A DNA stretch of 64,000 bases from Hippopus hippopus (GCA_946811185.2 OX328102.1:15935194-15999193); one strand, 5' to 3'; counted from the stretch's first letter, positions 22,582 to 33,582 are shown. Translations and numbers: made by a program. Notes: generated by a model from the sequence alone, not told the origin.

Positions 22582-23054
22582 ATGTAAATTGATAAGGTGA
22601 TAAAGTGAAAAAAAAACACATCAATTCACCTTCTGCACTAAAAGGTTGAACGCAGCTAAAGTTCCCCTTTAATTTACTACAAATTCAAAAACATCTTTTA
22701 ATAGCTTGTTAAACGAAAATCACTAGGCCCTCAGCTTCTACAATAAATAGAAAAAGACAAATGCAGTTGTAATCAATCAAACGCGGAAAAAAGGTTCTAC
22801 TTGTACTAGAGCATTTTCAGGATTTAACATTATGTTTCTACTTATGCCTTTGTCTAAAAGAACTGATCTTTTTATAAATGATAGAATGTCCTAAGATATT
22901 GCCCTCCGAAATTTCTTTCGATCAGACTATTTTATTGAAAATAAATTTTATCATAATTAGACTGCACGTCTTGTGCAATCTTTCGTTGACCAGCACTGTC
23001 AGCAAAAAGACCTTATGTTGCAGGTAACTCTTTCAGTTTCAAAAACATTATAAC
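22582..23054. other. no recognised feature
   Basis: AT-rich. A poor MITE-A-like TTAGACTGCACGTCTTGTGC occurs at about 22957. Confidence 0.45.
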
Positions 23055-23278
23055 TTAACCTCTTTGGATGCTAAGCGCGATTCACTGACCTTTTGCGGAC
23101 ACTGTAGATCAAGATCAGACTGCACAGAACGTGCAGTCTGATCTTGGATCTACACTGTCCGATAAGGAGATGTTATTCCCCAAAACATAACTTTGAAAGA
23201 GCAGCATTTGGATTTTTACAATCGAAATGAAAATTTCATTTTAGTTATTTAGAAGGATAAGGGATAACCTCTTTGAAT
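23055..23278. repeat. MITE-A copy, near full length
   Basis: TTAACCTCTTTGGATGCTAA, GACCTTTTGCGGAC, hairpin 23096-23162 with near-perfect arms, right end AGGATAAGGGATAA. Confidence 0.9.
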
Positions 23279-23329
23279 GACTGAAAATGCACTCCACTGA
23301 AACTGAGGAGGATTTTTATTTTTTAGGCT

Positions 23330-23412
23330 TGACTAATCAAACGTACGGTCTAGATCTAAGATTACACGTTCTGTGAAGCATAATCTTGATCTATACCGTT
23401 CACTAAAGCCCA
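23330..23412. repeat. MITE-A' core, decayed
   Basis: GGCTTGACTAATCAAACGTA precedes a hairpin in which GATCAGACTGCAC has become GATTACACGTTCTG. Confidence 0.65.
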
Positions 23413-23427
23413 TAGTTTCGCTTATGA

Positions 23428-23655
23428 TTAAACCCTTTACGGTACAATCCCGAGTTTTAAGGACCCTGAAAAGAAGCATTTTGAAAGCATTGGGGGAAAT
23501 GAGAACATATTGCGAACCTTCTCCTTTTCCCACAATATTTTCTACCCTATCAAAGCCAAATTTCATCATATAAGCCGCATTTGAATTGCCGTCTGTAAAT
23601 AGTTTCAATTTGGATAAGTCTACAATTTTGATGTTTAGATAAGAGTTAGGGTTAA
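23428..23655. repeat. MITE-B copy
   Basis: TTAAACCCTTTACGGTACAA to GTTAGGGTTAA. The central palindrome is disturbed (GAGAACATATTGCGAACC). Confidence 0.85.
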
Positions 23656-23752
23656 TTGACAATGTTTCACTCGACCAGATAGAACGGTGCTAAATTGGAA
23701 TGAGAGAGGTTATTTAAAGTTGTTGTCGCTGAATACATGGGTTGTATAAAGC

Positions 23753-23970
23753 TTCAACTCTGTCAGCGCCAAATAAATAAACTCAACCTCTTTCGACGGC
23801 TCTAGATACAATCCATTGAAACTTACAAAGATTTTGATTGTATAGGCTTGACTACACAAGCGGACGGTATAGATCAAAGATCAGACTGCACGTTCTGTGC
23901 AGTCTGATCTTGATCTGTACGTCCGCAAAAGTCATTGTTTTCGCCTTTGGCGCCGAAAGTGTTGAATGTT
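23753..23970. repeat. MITE-A' copy, full length
   Basis: Ends are TTCAACTCTGTCAGCGCCAA and the matching inverse of GGCGCCGAAAGTGTTGAA. Inside are CTCTTTCGACGGC, GGCTTGACTACACAAGCGGA and the GATCAGACTGCAC hairpin (23860-23926). Confidence 0.85.
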
Positions 23971-25058
23971 GTCATCAAAACCAGATACCTCAGTAGAAGA
24001 TTTGAACTTTCTTTAGTTTCTATTACAGTAAACCTGCGATGGTCCCGCGATCATTACAAACTGAAATAACTTGCTTCGTGTTCTATAGTATGATAACTAA
24101 TCGGTTAGAGATATTTTTCTGTGAATGGTAATCGTAGAGCTTAATGGGCAAATCTAAAGAATGAATATATGTCAAAGATTTAAAAAAAAAAAGAAAAACT
24201 TGACTAAGGTTAAACAGAAATGCAATCGCATTAAGCTTCCTAAATGATAACATTCATCAAAATAAGTTACCTTCCTAGTGCATGTGAAAGATTAAACAAA
24301 AATCTATCCACCATACGTAAATGTGTCATTTGGAAATGTTGCAGAATTTTTTTCTTCAAATCCTACTTCACTTGTTTTTCTAAAAACTATTGAAAAACTA
24401 CAGCATTTTAAATCAAATTTAGACTTCCATTCTCTGTTCAGCATTTTCTAGGAACAAAAAAGTCGACAAACAGAGAAAGGCCTCCCGTCCTTTTTTCTTG
24501 GCCTGTTTCCTGCTTTATGCAACTGTTGCATGTTTTTCTTTTTTTTTTATGGAGGCAAAACTGTTTTTTGTTAAATACCATTTTGTCTGTAATTCTAACT
24601 AATAGGTTTTTACTCCCTTTCCCACCCATTTGTCGATCTTTCTTCATGTGCTAACTGCTTGATAAAACAAGTTATCTTTTATGGATGCATTAGAGAAAAT
24701 AAAGTTTTGCATAAACTGAAAAAATATCTCGGTGATTTCAGTAAAGTCCTTGATTGCAAATTAGTATTGATCCCCCCCTCCCGGTAATGGGTGATAGCTT
24801 TAAAATTAAGGGAGAGAAAGAGGTATGGAAAGTGTCTTACAGAACGTTCGTTACCTTTGTAGCCAGTGTATATCAAGATCAGACTGCACAGGACGTACAA
24901 TGTGATCTTTTACTCTGTTCGCTTTGCGTTGTCAATCTGAACAGAAGCAATCTTGAAATTTCAAGTATTTAGCGCTTTTATTCTAGGCTGAAAATATGTA
25001 AAGTTTCTTGGGCACTCCAATGTTCTGCTAAGTTCTACTATTCGTCTCTTATCCACAT
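23971..25058. other. no gene; short MITE-A remnant
   Basis: A half hairpin (TATCAAGATCAGACTGCACA) occurs at about 24870. The remainder is unassigned AT-rich DNA. Confidence 0.5.
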
Positions 25059-25074
25059 TTGAAAGGTCATGAAC

Positions 25075-25440
25075 TAGCTACACTTGAAAAGTACTTTAAG
25101 TCCGGACAGGTAATAACGACGCTAAATCCATTGCTGGTATCACCATTGCTGATATCACCGTTGCAGGTATCTACGTTGCTGGTATCACCATTGCTGGTAT
25201 CACCAATGTTGGTATCACCATTGCTGGTATTACCAATGCTGATACCACTTATGCTGGTATCACCAATGCTGGTATCACCAAAGCTAGGCCGCCTATGATA
25301 AAGAAAGAGTACACTTGAAAAGTACTTTTAGTCCGGACAGGTAATAACGACGCTATCTTCATTGCTGGTATCACCAATGCTAGTATCACCAATGCTGATA
25401 TCACGAAAGTTAGGCCGCCGATGATGAAGAAAGAGTGACC
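25075..25440 (+). repeat. 15-bp minisatellite within a larger duplication
   Basis: Units like GCTGGTATCACCATT run from about 25131 to 25290. The leader ACACTTGAAAAGTACTTT...GGACAGGTAATAACGACG then repeats at 25312 with a shorter array and the same tail (AGGCCGCC-ATGATAAAGAAAGAG type). Confidence 0.92.
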
Positions 25441-25444
25441 GGAG

Positions 25445-25645
25445 TCCGTATTTACCAAGCATTCTCAACAGTATTCATAGTCATATTCTCTAAGATTTTT
25501 CTAATTTGAAAGTAACACAACCTCTGACTGGCTAAACCATTTGGTTTAGCCAATCAGAGGTCGTGTAACATTCAAATTTAGAAAATTCTAGAGAATAAGA
25601 ATCAGAACCTTCTCAAGAATGGTTGGTGAATACGTACTCTGATCT
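25445..25645. repeat. MITE-F copy
   Basis: GTATTTACCAAGCATTCTC end, stem CCTCTGACTGG / CCAATCAGAGG around AACCATTTGGTT, and end AAGAATGGTTGGTGAATACG. Confidence 0.9.
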
Positions 25646-25715
25646 CGCTACTCTACAAACTGTCGGAAAGAAAACATCGTGTGTGCAAAAAAAGTAGCTC
25701 CAACAGCTATGCCAT

Positions 25716-25950
25716 TTACTCTCTACCTTAGACGGAATATCAGACTTGTCTAAATTGAAAGCATTTGCAGTCGACAGTTAAAATACGACCCAAATCGCGG
25801 GATTTGTCATTGAAGGATTAAAAACATTGGGGAAAAAAGGAGAAAATGCTGGTTAGTAACCAGCATTTTCTCCTTTCTTCCACAATGTTTTCAAAAGCCG
25901 CCTTCTTTAGGGTCGTTTAAAACCGGGATTCTTTGGTAAGGAGTTTAATT
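25716..25950. repeat. MITE-B copy
   Basis: TACCTTAGACGG left end, AAAGCATTTGCAGTCGACAG, AGGAGAAAATGCTGGTTAGT with full inverse, and GGTAAGGAGTTTAA on the right. Confidence 0.85.
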
Positions 25951-25967
25951 ACAATCGGAATTTTCAG

Positions 25968-26155
25968 CATTTCAAAATTTAAAGCATCTGTAGAAGTCAA
26001 AATAAATGTGGATCAAATCATGGGATGTGTCCTTAAAAAAGTAAAAACATTATGTAAAAAAGGAAAATGCTGGTTACCAGCATTTTTTCACCTTTTCCCC
26101 AAACAATATTTTTAAAAGCCGTCTCCTTTATCGTCGTTGGGGAAAGATTTAAAGT
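25968..26155. repeat. MITE-B copy, partial
   Basis: Starts inside the family (CATTTCAAAATTTAAAGCAT); AAAGGAAAATGCTGGTTACC centre; right end lost. It lies in the same direction as the copy just before it. Confidence 0.75.
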
Positions 26156-26344
26156 ACAATCGTTTAAGCATAGCCATTCGTCAGACTTAAAAATCTTAGC
26201 TTCCAAAACCAGTAATTTATTATGCATTAGAGTGGTTTCAAAATTACACGAAATTGAACCCCTCATTTGTCTTCTATTTTTGTAAACACATGCTAGACGT
26301 TTTTTTGAAACCCTTTCGGTGTCCTGTGTGAATTTTGGTTTTTT

Positions 26345-26412
26345 TTGTCGATAGTGTAGATGAACACTAGACTCTGTGTTCCATGCAGTCTGATTGGGTA
26401 TCTACAGTATAC
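26345..26412. repeat. MITE-A core remnant
   Basis: GATAGTGTAGATGAACACTA, then CCATGCAGTCTGATTGGG and TATCTACAGTATAC. Confidence 0.6.
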
Positions 26413-26468
26413 AACATTGTCTGACAAACAAGAAACTTCCGACAGTGTAATATCGCTCAACCAGGACT

Positions 26469-26622
26469 GTATTCGGCAACCATTCTAAATCATAGTCTTA
26501 GTATTGTATAAAATTTAGAAAGCAACGCAAATTCTGATCGGCTAAACAGTCGATTCTAAGTTGCGCTACTTTCAATGAAGACTACGAATTATCGTTAAGG
26601 ATGGTCGGTGAATGCGGGCCCT
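26469..26622. repeat. MITE-F copy, decayed
   Basis: TTCGGCAACCATTCTAAATC ... TTAAGGATGGTCGGTGAATG with a worn GATCGGCTAAACAGTCG centre. Confidence 0.75.
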
Positions 26623-26995
26623 GGGTTTGGCATAAAAATCCAACTCACGGCCAATTTATATAAGCATGGATTGATTCTGAACAGATTTGCTCAGCAGTCC
26701 AATGCTGACGCAACATAGACAAGTGCTGTGCTTAGTTGACGCCCGTCCCCTCTCTCAGGTTGGAGGCTCACATGTAGTTTTAAAACATATTTTTTTTATA
26801 CCAACATTAGCAGGGTCATTTTGTATCCAGGGGACTTCATTTGGATCACCTTTAAAAAGGGACGTTCCATATATTGCAGCGTATCAATATCCACTGTCAA
26901 GGCGTAATGTCGACAGATAATATGTTTTTCTTCTACATTTCCATGTATGTCACATGTTTTTTTTTTTTCAGATGTCTTCATGCATTTACCCTCTA
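26623..26995. other. no recognised feature
   Basis: No supported gene or family repeat. Confidence 0.45.
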
Positions 26996-27120
26996 GGCCT
27001 ACCTAATGACCCTGAGTTTTATCGAGACTTCTAATTGTGACAAAAGGAGAAGAAAAAATGCTGGTAACTAATATTTCCTCCATTTTCCACAAGGTTTTCT
27101 ACCCTTTTAAAGTTATGCTT
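26996..27120. repeat. MITE-B fragment
   Basis: GACCCTGAGTTTTATCGAG, AAAAATGCTGGTAAC and TTTCCACAAGGTTTTCTACC. It runs straight into a MITE-A piece. Confidence 0.7.
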
Positions 27121-27245
27121 TGGGGACTACTATCTCCTTATCAGACAGTGTAGATCCAAGATCAGACTGCACGTTCTGTGCAGTCTGATCTTGATCTACA
27201 CTGTCCGCAAAAGGTTAGTGAGTCGCGCTTAGCAGCCCAAGGGCT
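27121..27245. repeat. MITE-A copy, partial
   Basis: Hairpin at 27139-27207 (GTAGATCCAAGATCAGACTG and inverse) and the AAAAGGTTAGTGAGTCGCGC half are kept. The other half is missing. Confidence 0.85.
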
Positions 27246-28199
27246 GACTCTCTCTCTCTCACCGTGTTTCTTTCCATAAATTTAGCCTGGGCAAACTATA
27301 GTCTGATATTTTATCACTGATCTCAAATCAACATTACATGGCAGAGAACAGACGTGCTTATCTTTACAAAATACATCAAGGTTTATTGACATTTCCGATG
27401 ATACTAAAACTGAAAAACGTTTAGACGATAATAAAACGGACATTACGTGCTAGATATAGATCTGTAAACATTTGAGGGATCTTGCTTTGTGACTTGTTTG
27501 TTTGCTTGTTTGTTTGATTGGTGATTCGCAAAGTTTTGAACTGTAATTCTGCAATATCGAGTAGTGTACGTATCGATGTGTTCCCGGAGTTTGTTTGACC
27601 AGTACTACGCCCAACGATCTTTCCATGATATCGGACGATTTTCCACAAATACAACGTTGAAACTGCGTCCAGTACACTCGTCACAACTCGGCCGATTCCA
27701 TAATTACATCTACCTCGTTCGTATAATGAAGGCTTCCATTTTGAACTACCAATCACATAATCTTTAAAATGGCGGCGCCCATGTAAATTAATTAGCAACG
27801 ATATAAACAACCACGGTGCAGTTATTCACATTTGGCAATCTGTCGGTGAAAACTCTCAACGAAACTGATTTCAAGAATTGAATGTACAAACTGTTTTTCA
27901 ACGGAAATGTATTTCGAAAGTGTTCGATAGATAATTGTGACTCATGTTTTCTTTTCTAAGAGGAGCCCTACAATTTTAAGAACGGTAAAGCAGCTTGCTT
28001 CCAGCGAGTAAATGTACCGTGTTGATGCATATGAATACATGATACAGCCGATGGACTTGATCAACGGATCACCCAAGGGTTGTCAAATGCAAACAGCAGT
28101 GAAAGAGGAATTCAACCTGTCGTAATAGTTTTCATCGGTTCTATCCTTAAAGAGACGAACGCCATCATTTGTGTCAAAAAGGTCGTCTGAAAATGCTTT
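27246..28199. other. no recognised gene
   Basis: A CTCTCTCTCTC run lies at 27250 and a TTTGTTTGCTTG run at 27497. A 129-codon minus-strand frame (27421-27810) has no recognisable domain and is not called. Confidence 0.5.
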
Positions 28200-28616
28200 C
28201 AGCCTAGAAAGGTCTAAGAACGTGTCTTCCGTTCAAGAATTAACCCATTCCCACACGATTCAGAGTTTTAATAACTTTGAGTATGAAGACTTTTGAGGAC
28301 ATTTTGGGAAAAGGAGAAAATGCTGGTAACAAGCATTTACTCCTTTTCAGCTTAGAAAGGTCAAAGAATGTGTTGTCCATTCACGAGTTAACCCATTCCC
28401 ACACGATCCAGAGTTTTAATAACTTTGAGTAAGAAGGCTTTTGAAAACATTTTAGGAAAAGGAGAAAATGCTGGTAACAAAAATTTACTCCTTTTCCCAA
28501 AATATTTTCTACTCTTTCAAAGATCTTTTTACCGTTTTAGTCATATTTAATTTGTCGTCCTCTAGTACTTTAGGCTTAGAAAAGAACAAAATTTTGCAGT
28601 TTGGTAAAAAGTAAAG
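28200..28616 (+). repeat. MITE-B in tandem, 148-bp period
   Basis: AGCCTAGAAAGGTCTAAGAA through AGGAGAAAATGCTGGTAACA occurs at 28200 and again at 28348, with the TTAACCCATTCCCACACGAT junction at 28240 and 28388. The second unit continues to a near-normal right end. Confidence 0.85.
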
Positions 28617-28825
28617 AATACTATAACTTAAAACCTTGCTCTAAGTGAAGTTTCTCTGGTAACGTCATATGTATTTTCAGTTTTGTAATGGGTCAAAATA
28701 TGACTCACATAACTTTGAAATAAGTTTGAAAGTAAGCGAACAAACAACCATGCAAATCTGACATTTTATTTCGCGAAAATGATTTCTATCACTAAAATTT
28801 CAGGGCTGTTTTCGTGTAATATCTG

Positions 28826-29061
28826 ATGAATAGATTGATTGAATGAATGATGTCTTACTCCGCTTTCAACATTGTTTCAGCCATATCACGACGATACCTC
28901 ACATATTGATGTAAGTCCGTGGTTTCAGAAGTACACGGCTAGAGCTTTGAAATTTCTTGCCTAAGGCCAACCCACCAAAATTCCTGTTCTTCCAGTGTGG
29001 TTCGGACCCGGGACCACCAAGTTACGATCCCTACACTTTATTACTGAGCCACGCGGGACCC
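28826..29061 (-). repeat. tRNA-derived SINE
   Basis: Minus-strand head GGGGTCCCGCGTGGCTCAG with box GGTCCCGGGTCCGAACC, body with CTTAGGCAAGAAATTTC, and AATC-type tail at 28826-28845. Confidence 0.8.
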
Positions 29062-29513
29062 CTCTCATGATGAAACAATGGGGCAAAATAACTTAAACTT
29101 GGAACAATTTCAAAGCAATGTATATTTAGGACCTCACTGACAGCACGGATTGTGCTTTAAATTAGATCTGTGTCTTTTTTTCTATCTACAGAAGTTCACT
29201 GAACACGTGCTTATCATTTAAAGGGGCCAAATAAATTCTGCCTTAATAACAAATGAACATTTGCCTAAAATATTGCGTGACGCACAAAGCTGGCAAAAAA
29301 TAGCAAATGTGTCACAAATACTCTGGTATTGAAAGATATATACGACTATTTTCTCACGAGATTTGTAATAGAGGTTGAGTGAGAGGGAGGTATCACGAGA
29401 GTATAGTAACTCAATCAAAAGGTTTCTTTTTTTTCTTTAAACATTCAAGCAGCGTACAATTAGATTTCGAAAAACGATATATGAAAATTAATTTTCAAAC
29501 CTGACAGTATTAG
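29062..29513. other. no recognised feature
   Basis: AT-rich, no supported gene. Confidence 0.45.
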
Positions 29514-30030
29514 TTGTACGGTCAGGTGGCAGGGGACTTGGAAACTTGTTCACGGCTGTGGTGAATCATGTCGCCCCGAGCCGAAGGCGAGGTGGTGACA
29601 TGATTCACCACAGCCGTGAATAAGTTTCCAAGTCCCCTGCCACCTGACCGTACAACGAATTTATTATACTGCAAATTTTTACCATTCCAACGTGTGTTAA
29701 GCGAAATTTACCCGTTTTTTGGTTTCAAAAATTGAGTACGCTGACGAAGTAGAATTTCCCTTCTGAGTGCACCAATTCAATGAAAACTGACGTCACTGGG
29801 AACTGACGTCACTGAAACCTTGGTAAAACGTGCAGTTTGGTGCATATTCTTGATGTTAATCTTGGTCGACGCAGCTATTTTGGATGTTGTGTTGAAAGTG
29901 TAGTCATGTATACTGGGCCCCCGAAAGGGAAACTGCTCTTACGTTGGTTTTGCCAGTGTACATGATATATATGTTCGGGGCATATTATCCAATCAGATCA
30001 CGAGAAATTTCTTTGCAGTATAATAATACT
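29514..30030. mobile_element. E element, copy 3, internally deleted
   Basis: The 142-bp palindrome (29514-29655) is nearly perfect. The body keeps TTTATTATACTGCAAA, two TGACGTCA sites (29788, 29804) and the TTGCAGTATAATAATA end, but lacks most of the middle found at 10060-10460. Confidence 0.8.
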
Positions 30031-30034
30031 ATTT

Positions 30035-30521
30035 CAGACATGCTCTGGCAAATGGGGGTTTAATTGATCTCCGTAATGCATTACACCAAACAAATCATCA
30101 CATAACTATGGATCCATAAAATCACTTTGCATAACAACCGACTGAATCATAATGTACTCTAATCCTTTGACATGCAGAAAATTTACCAACTGCAAAAAAA
30201 TTCAACCTATGTCAGCTTGCACGGACAGCGCAGGCTGAACTGGACCGACTATTTTTGCAGATGCATTAACCCTTTACCACACGGCAAAATTTAAGACCTA
30301 TCCAAATTGAAAGCATTTGCACACGACAATTTCATAGTGGCTCAAATGACGCAACTTTTCTTTGATAGGGTAGAAAACTTTGTGGGAAAAGGAGAAAATG
30401 CTGGTTACCAGCATTTTCACCTTTTCCCACAATGTTTTTAAAAGGCCTCTGCTTCAGGGTCGTTAAAAGGCGTCATTGTGTGGTAAAGGGTTAAGCCCCC
30501 TTCCCACAGTGCATAGCTCAT
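30035..30521. repeat. MITE-C copy carrying a MITE-B insertion
   Basis: CAGACATGCTCTGGCAAATG on the left; decayed TCAGCTTGCACGGACAGCG core; GCAGATGCATTAA, then the insert, then TTAAGCCCCCTTCCCACAG and GCATAGCTCA. Removing one TTAA plus the insert restores the family sequence GATGCATTAAGCCCCC. Confidence 0.9.
30266..30494. repeat. MITE-B, full length, inserted at TTAA of MITE-C
   Basis: 229 bp from TTAACCCTTTACCACACGGC to TGTGTGGTAAAGGGTTAA. Both TTAA copies are intact (30266-30269, 30491-30494). Same length as the copy at 21570. Confidence 0.93.
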
Positions 30522-30587
30522 TTATTTGTCTTTAATGATGGCATAATGTTAGACTGCGTCGGCTCACTTATGCATGAGTGTTTAGGT

Positions 30588-30660
30588 TTACCAGTACTTG
30601 GTAAAGGCTTTGAAGTGTCTTGCCCAAAGGCACTCTCGGGAAAAATCCAGCACCTTCCGC
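30588..30660 (-). repeat. SINE body fragment
   Basis: GGCTTTGAAGTGTCTTGCCC is shared with the SINE at 3659-3925. Head and tail are missing. Confidence 0.55.
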
Positions 30661-30666
30661 AAGGAT

Positions 30667-30889
30667 TTAATTCTTTACCAAAAGACAAAATTTCTGACTC
30701 GTCCTGAATCAAAGCTGTTGTAGACGATAAAATTAAATTGAATGTGACTCACTTGATGAAATTTCGCAGAAAACATTGAGGAAAAATGAGGAAATGCTGA
30801 TTTCAAGTATTCTCTCCTTTTCCAACAATGTTTTCAAAAGCTTCTCTCTCAGGGTCGTTAGAACTCAGGCTTGTGTGATAAAAAGTTAA
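30667..30889. repeat. MITE-B copy with TTAA ends
   Basis: TTAATTCTTTACCAAAAGAC ... TGATAAAAAGTTAA. The centre is decayed (GAGGAAATGCTGATTTCAAG). Confidence 0.85.
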
Positions 30890-30931
30890 GCTGGACCCTC
30901 AAAGCTGTAAATTCTTAACTCCTAAGCTTCT

Positions 30932-31072
30932 AACATGCATTCTGATCTTGGATCTACACTGTCCGATGATATTTTTTTCTCCAAAAGTACTTTTGAAAAA
31001 GCAAAAGTTGGGTTTTACTATCAGTTTGAAAGTTTAATTACATTTATTTAGCAGGGACTGGGTTAACTTTCC
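30932..31072. repeat. MITE-A half copy
   Basis: CATTCTGATCTTGGATCTAC, ACTGTCCGATGA, TTTTACTATCAGTTTGAAAG and the GGTTAA end. The left arm of the hairpin is deleted. Confidence 0.75.
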
Positions 31073-31190
31073 TCACATTGCTTAGCAGGACCCATACACA
31101 TTTTTAAGCGTAGCATACTAGTATATAGCATAGTATAGTGTGGTTACTCGTTATCAACCGGAGAATAAAAAGACTCGTCAATTTTGAAAG

Positions 31191-31220
31191 TATACTGACG
31201 TCCATTAAAAACGCCTCATC
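31191..31220 (+). repeat. Tc1-type left inverted end
   Basis: 30 bases beginning TATACTGACGTCCATTAAAA. They match 32664-32693 inverted without a difference; the outermost TATA includes the TA target. Confidence 0.95.
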
Positions 31221-32691
31221 TCCCTCTGTCGCGTCATATTTCATGAATTTAATATCGAATGCATGGTTTTGTATTTTAGAAATGGACTTTGTCAATATTT
31301 CTACACATATTACATGACACAAACGTTTACCTAAACATTACACAAATTTAACAGCCATTTCAACAAACTCACCCCCTAAAATTCATCAATACCGTGTATG
31401 GCCTCCTTGACTTGCTATCAGTGCCGGCAGTCGCCGTCCCATGGACCCACACAGATTACGCAGGAGATAGCGTGGAATGCGAGCCCACACTTCACATAGA
31501 GCATTTGTCAATTCTTGGACGTTTTGCGGCTGTGGGTTACGTCGACGTAAACGACGTCCGAGGATGTGCCACATGTGTTCGATCAGGTTACAATCTGGAG
31601 AGTTAGCAGGCCATGGCAGCACGGCAATATTATTGGCCATGAGAAAGTTTCTGGTAAATCTGGTCGTGTGGGGGCGCGCATTGTCATGTTGAAATGTAAG
31701 GCTACGGCGTTGCTGAAACATGGGAAAGACCATAGGACGCAGAACTTGGTTTACATACCGTCTGGCATTTAAATTAACATTAATAGCCGCTAGGTCAGTT
31801 CTAAATGTGTTGTTTATTGCTGCCTAAACCATTATACCACCACCACCAAAACGGTTGTGTTCCAGAACAAAACTTTGGGTGTACCGTTCATTACGTCGAC
31901 GGTAAACGCGGACTCGTCCGTCGGCACAATAGAGGTTAAAACAGGATTCGTCACTGAAGACCACATCACGCCAACGTCTTCCGATGTTGTTTTGAGCCCA
32001 CTGCCGACGATCCCGACGGTGGTGGTCAGTTAGCACATCACCGCGGTATGGCCGCCTGCACAATATTCCACGCTCCCGAAGACGTCGCCTTACTGTATTC
32101 CGACTTACATGTCTTCCGCGATTCCCTATAACCATCGACGTTGTGGATTGCGCTTTGACAAAATGGTTTCGCAAGTGACGTTGACGGATGAAATTGTCTT
32201 GTCGTACAGACATCAAACGCGGAGCACCAGGTCGGGGCCTATCAGACAAGCTCTCTGTTTCGTTTACCCGTCGAACAAGACACACTATTGTTGATCTTGC
32301 AACGTTAAAGCGTCTTGCAACGTCACTTTGAGAAAGACCGCTTTCAATCATGCCCAAAATGCGTGCTGTTTATTCATTATTTTGTCTTGACATTTTCGAA
32401 ATTGATGTTTTCAAAATATTGCTTGGACTACTTAATTGTAAATCAACTACTGTTTACACATGCGTAATTTTGACCGACATAACCACGTGGGGAAAATGCA
32501 TGGGGCGTAGGGCAAAACGGTGCCATGAGTCATGGTTGAAGCAAACATAATAGACTGGCACGAAATTTCATGCTTCAGTAGATTAGAGAAGTGAAAATTC
32601 TATGGTAGGCAAAAAGAGACATATACTATATTCTAGGTATGTACAAAGCTATCGCACTTTTTCGATGAGGCGTTTTTAATGGACGTCAGTA
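31193..32691 (-). mobile_element. Tc1-type transposon, about 1.5 kb
   Basis: Bounded by perfect 30-bp inverted ends with TA at each side, and containing one transposase pseudogene on the minus strand. Length and TA target fit the Tc1 branch of Tc1/mariner. The exact edge within TATA cannot be settled. Confidence 0.93.
31386..32393 (-). pseudogene. Tc1-type transposase with two stop codons
   Basis: Without the stops, the frame from ATG at 32393 would be 335 residues, normal for Tc1. N-terminal helix-turn-helix: SQSDVARRFNVARSTI. An arginine-rich linker follows, then the catalytic triad: D148 in VFSDESCF, D237 in FQHDNARPHT, E272 in SPDCNLIEHMWH, a DD34E spacing. A TAA at codon 8 (32370-32372) and a TAG at codon 190 (31824-31826, where the family has MVW) break it. 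No frameshift is seen, so the decay looks recent. A second start (Met15, 32351) would bypass the first stop but not the second. Confidence 0.93.
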
Positions 32692-32693
32692 TA
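32664..32693 (-). repeat. Tc1-type right inverted end
   Basis: Exact inverse of 31191-31220; ends GGACGTCAGTATA. Confidence 0.95.
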
Positions 32694-32739
32694 TTTAAAG
32701 TCGAGAAATGAACTGCGTTTCGAGTGATGGTAGATTTCT

Positions 32740-32850
32740 TAGAAAGAGTACACGGCATTTTTTTTTCCTTTTCACGACACCTTTTAAAAAAGCCTTCTTC
32801 TTCATGGTCGTAAAAAGATGATATCATTTGTACAGGAGTAAAGGTGTGGT
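32740..32850. repeat. MITE-B remnant
   Basis: TTTTCACGACACCTTTT, AAAGCCTTCTTCTTCATGGT and GTACAGGAGTAAAGG suggest the right half only. Confidence 0.45.
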
Positions 32851-33080
32851 TACAGGTCATTTTTTTTCCTCCTTGGAACATAAACAGGAAATTCATCTTT
32901 GTCTTTCAAAAACCCTGCTATTCGATAAGTAAACATTACATGTTTTCAATCTCTAGGGTTTCTTGTATAACCAAATCCTGCATAGAACGCCTTCTGACTC
33001 CTTTGGCAGTAAATAGGTCATGATGAGCATGTGCGGTCCAGTCGCATCTTGATGTGTAGGCCTGGACACCCAATGATTTT

Positions 33081-33327
33081 GTTAATGAATATATTTCTAC
33101 CCGACGAAATTTCCACCAAATTGTCCAAACCTAAAGCATTTTCAGACGACAAATTACATGTAATAATGATTTAGGCCTTGAAAGAGCAGAAAATATTGTG
33201 GGAAAAGGAGAAAATTAATGCTGGTTGCCAGTGTTTTTTACCAGTGTTTTCTCCGTTTTTCCTACATCCTTTCAAAACGCTGTCTTCTAGAAATCATTGA
33301 AACCCGGAAATGTTTGGTAAAAAGTTA
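33081..33327. repeat. MITE-B copy
   Basis: GACGAAATTTCCACCAAATT left side, AAAGCATTTTCAGACGACAA, GTGGGAAAAGGAGAAAATTA with small duplications in the centre, and TTTGGTAAAAAGTTA right end. Confidence 0.85.
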
Positions 33328-33582
33328 TTCTTTTTTAATCATTTTCACTCTGTATACATGTACTTTAAACTGAAGAGGAGGCCTATGAACCGTAGTTGAT
33401 TCCACCGATATTTTTTTCACATTTAGCAGGGGGAAAAAACAAGAAATACGAAAATGGAATACGTGCGTTAATTACAAACCAAAAAAAAAAAAACGTGTGA
33501 CTTTAGTTTTGTTTAAAATCACGTGCCTTTGGGATCAATGTCTTACTCGTTCTTGACATGTTTATTACATGTGTCCTAGATG

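Noticed and set aside
25059..25298. Open frame with LLVSP repeats
   Set aside because: Product of the 15-bp minisatellite, which cannot gain stops easily; both strands are open and there is no start context or domain.
27421..27810. 129-codon minus-strand frame
   Set aside because: No domain recognised; includes a TTTG-rich simple tract; could be chance.
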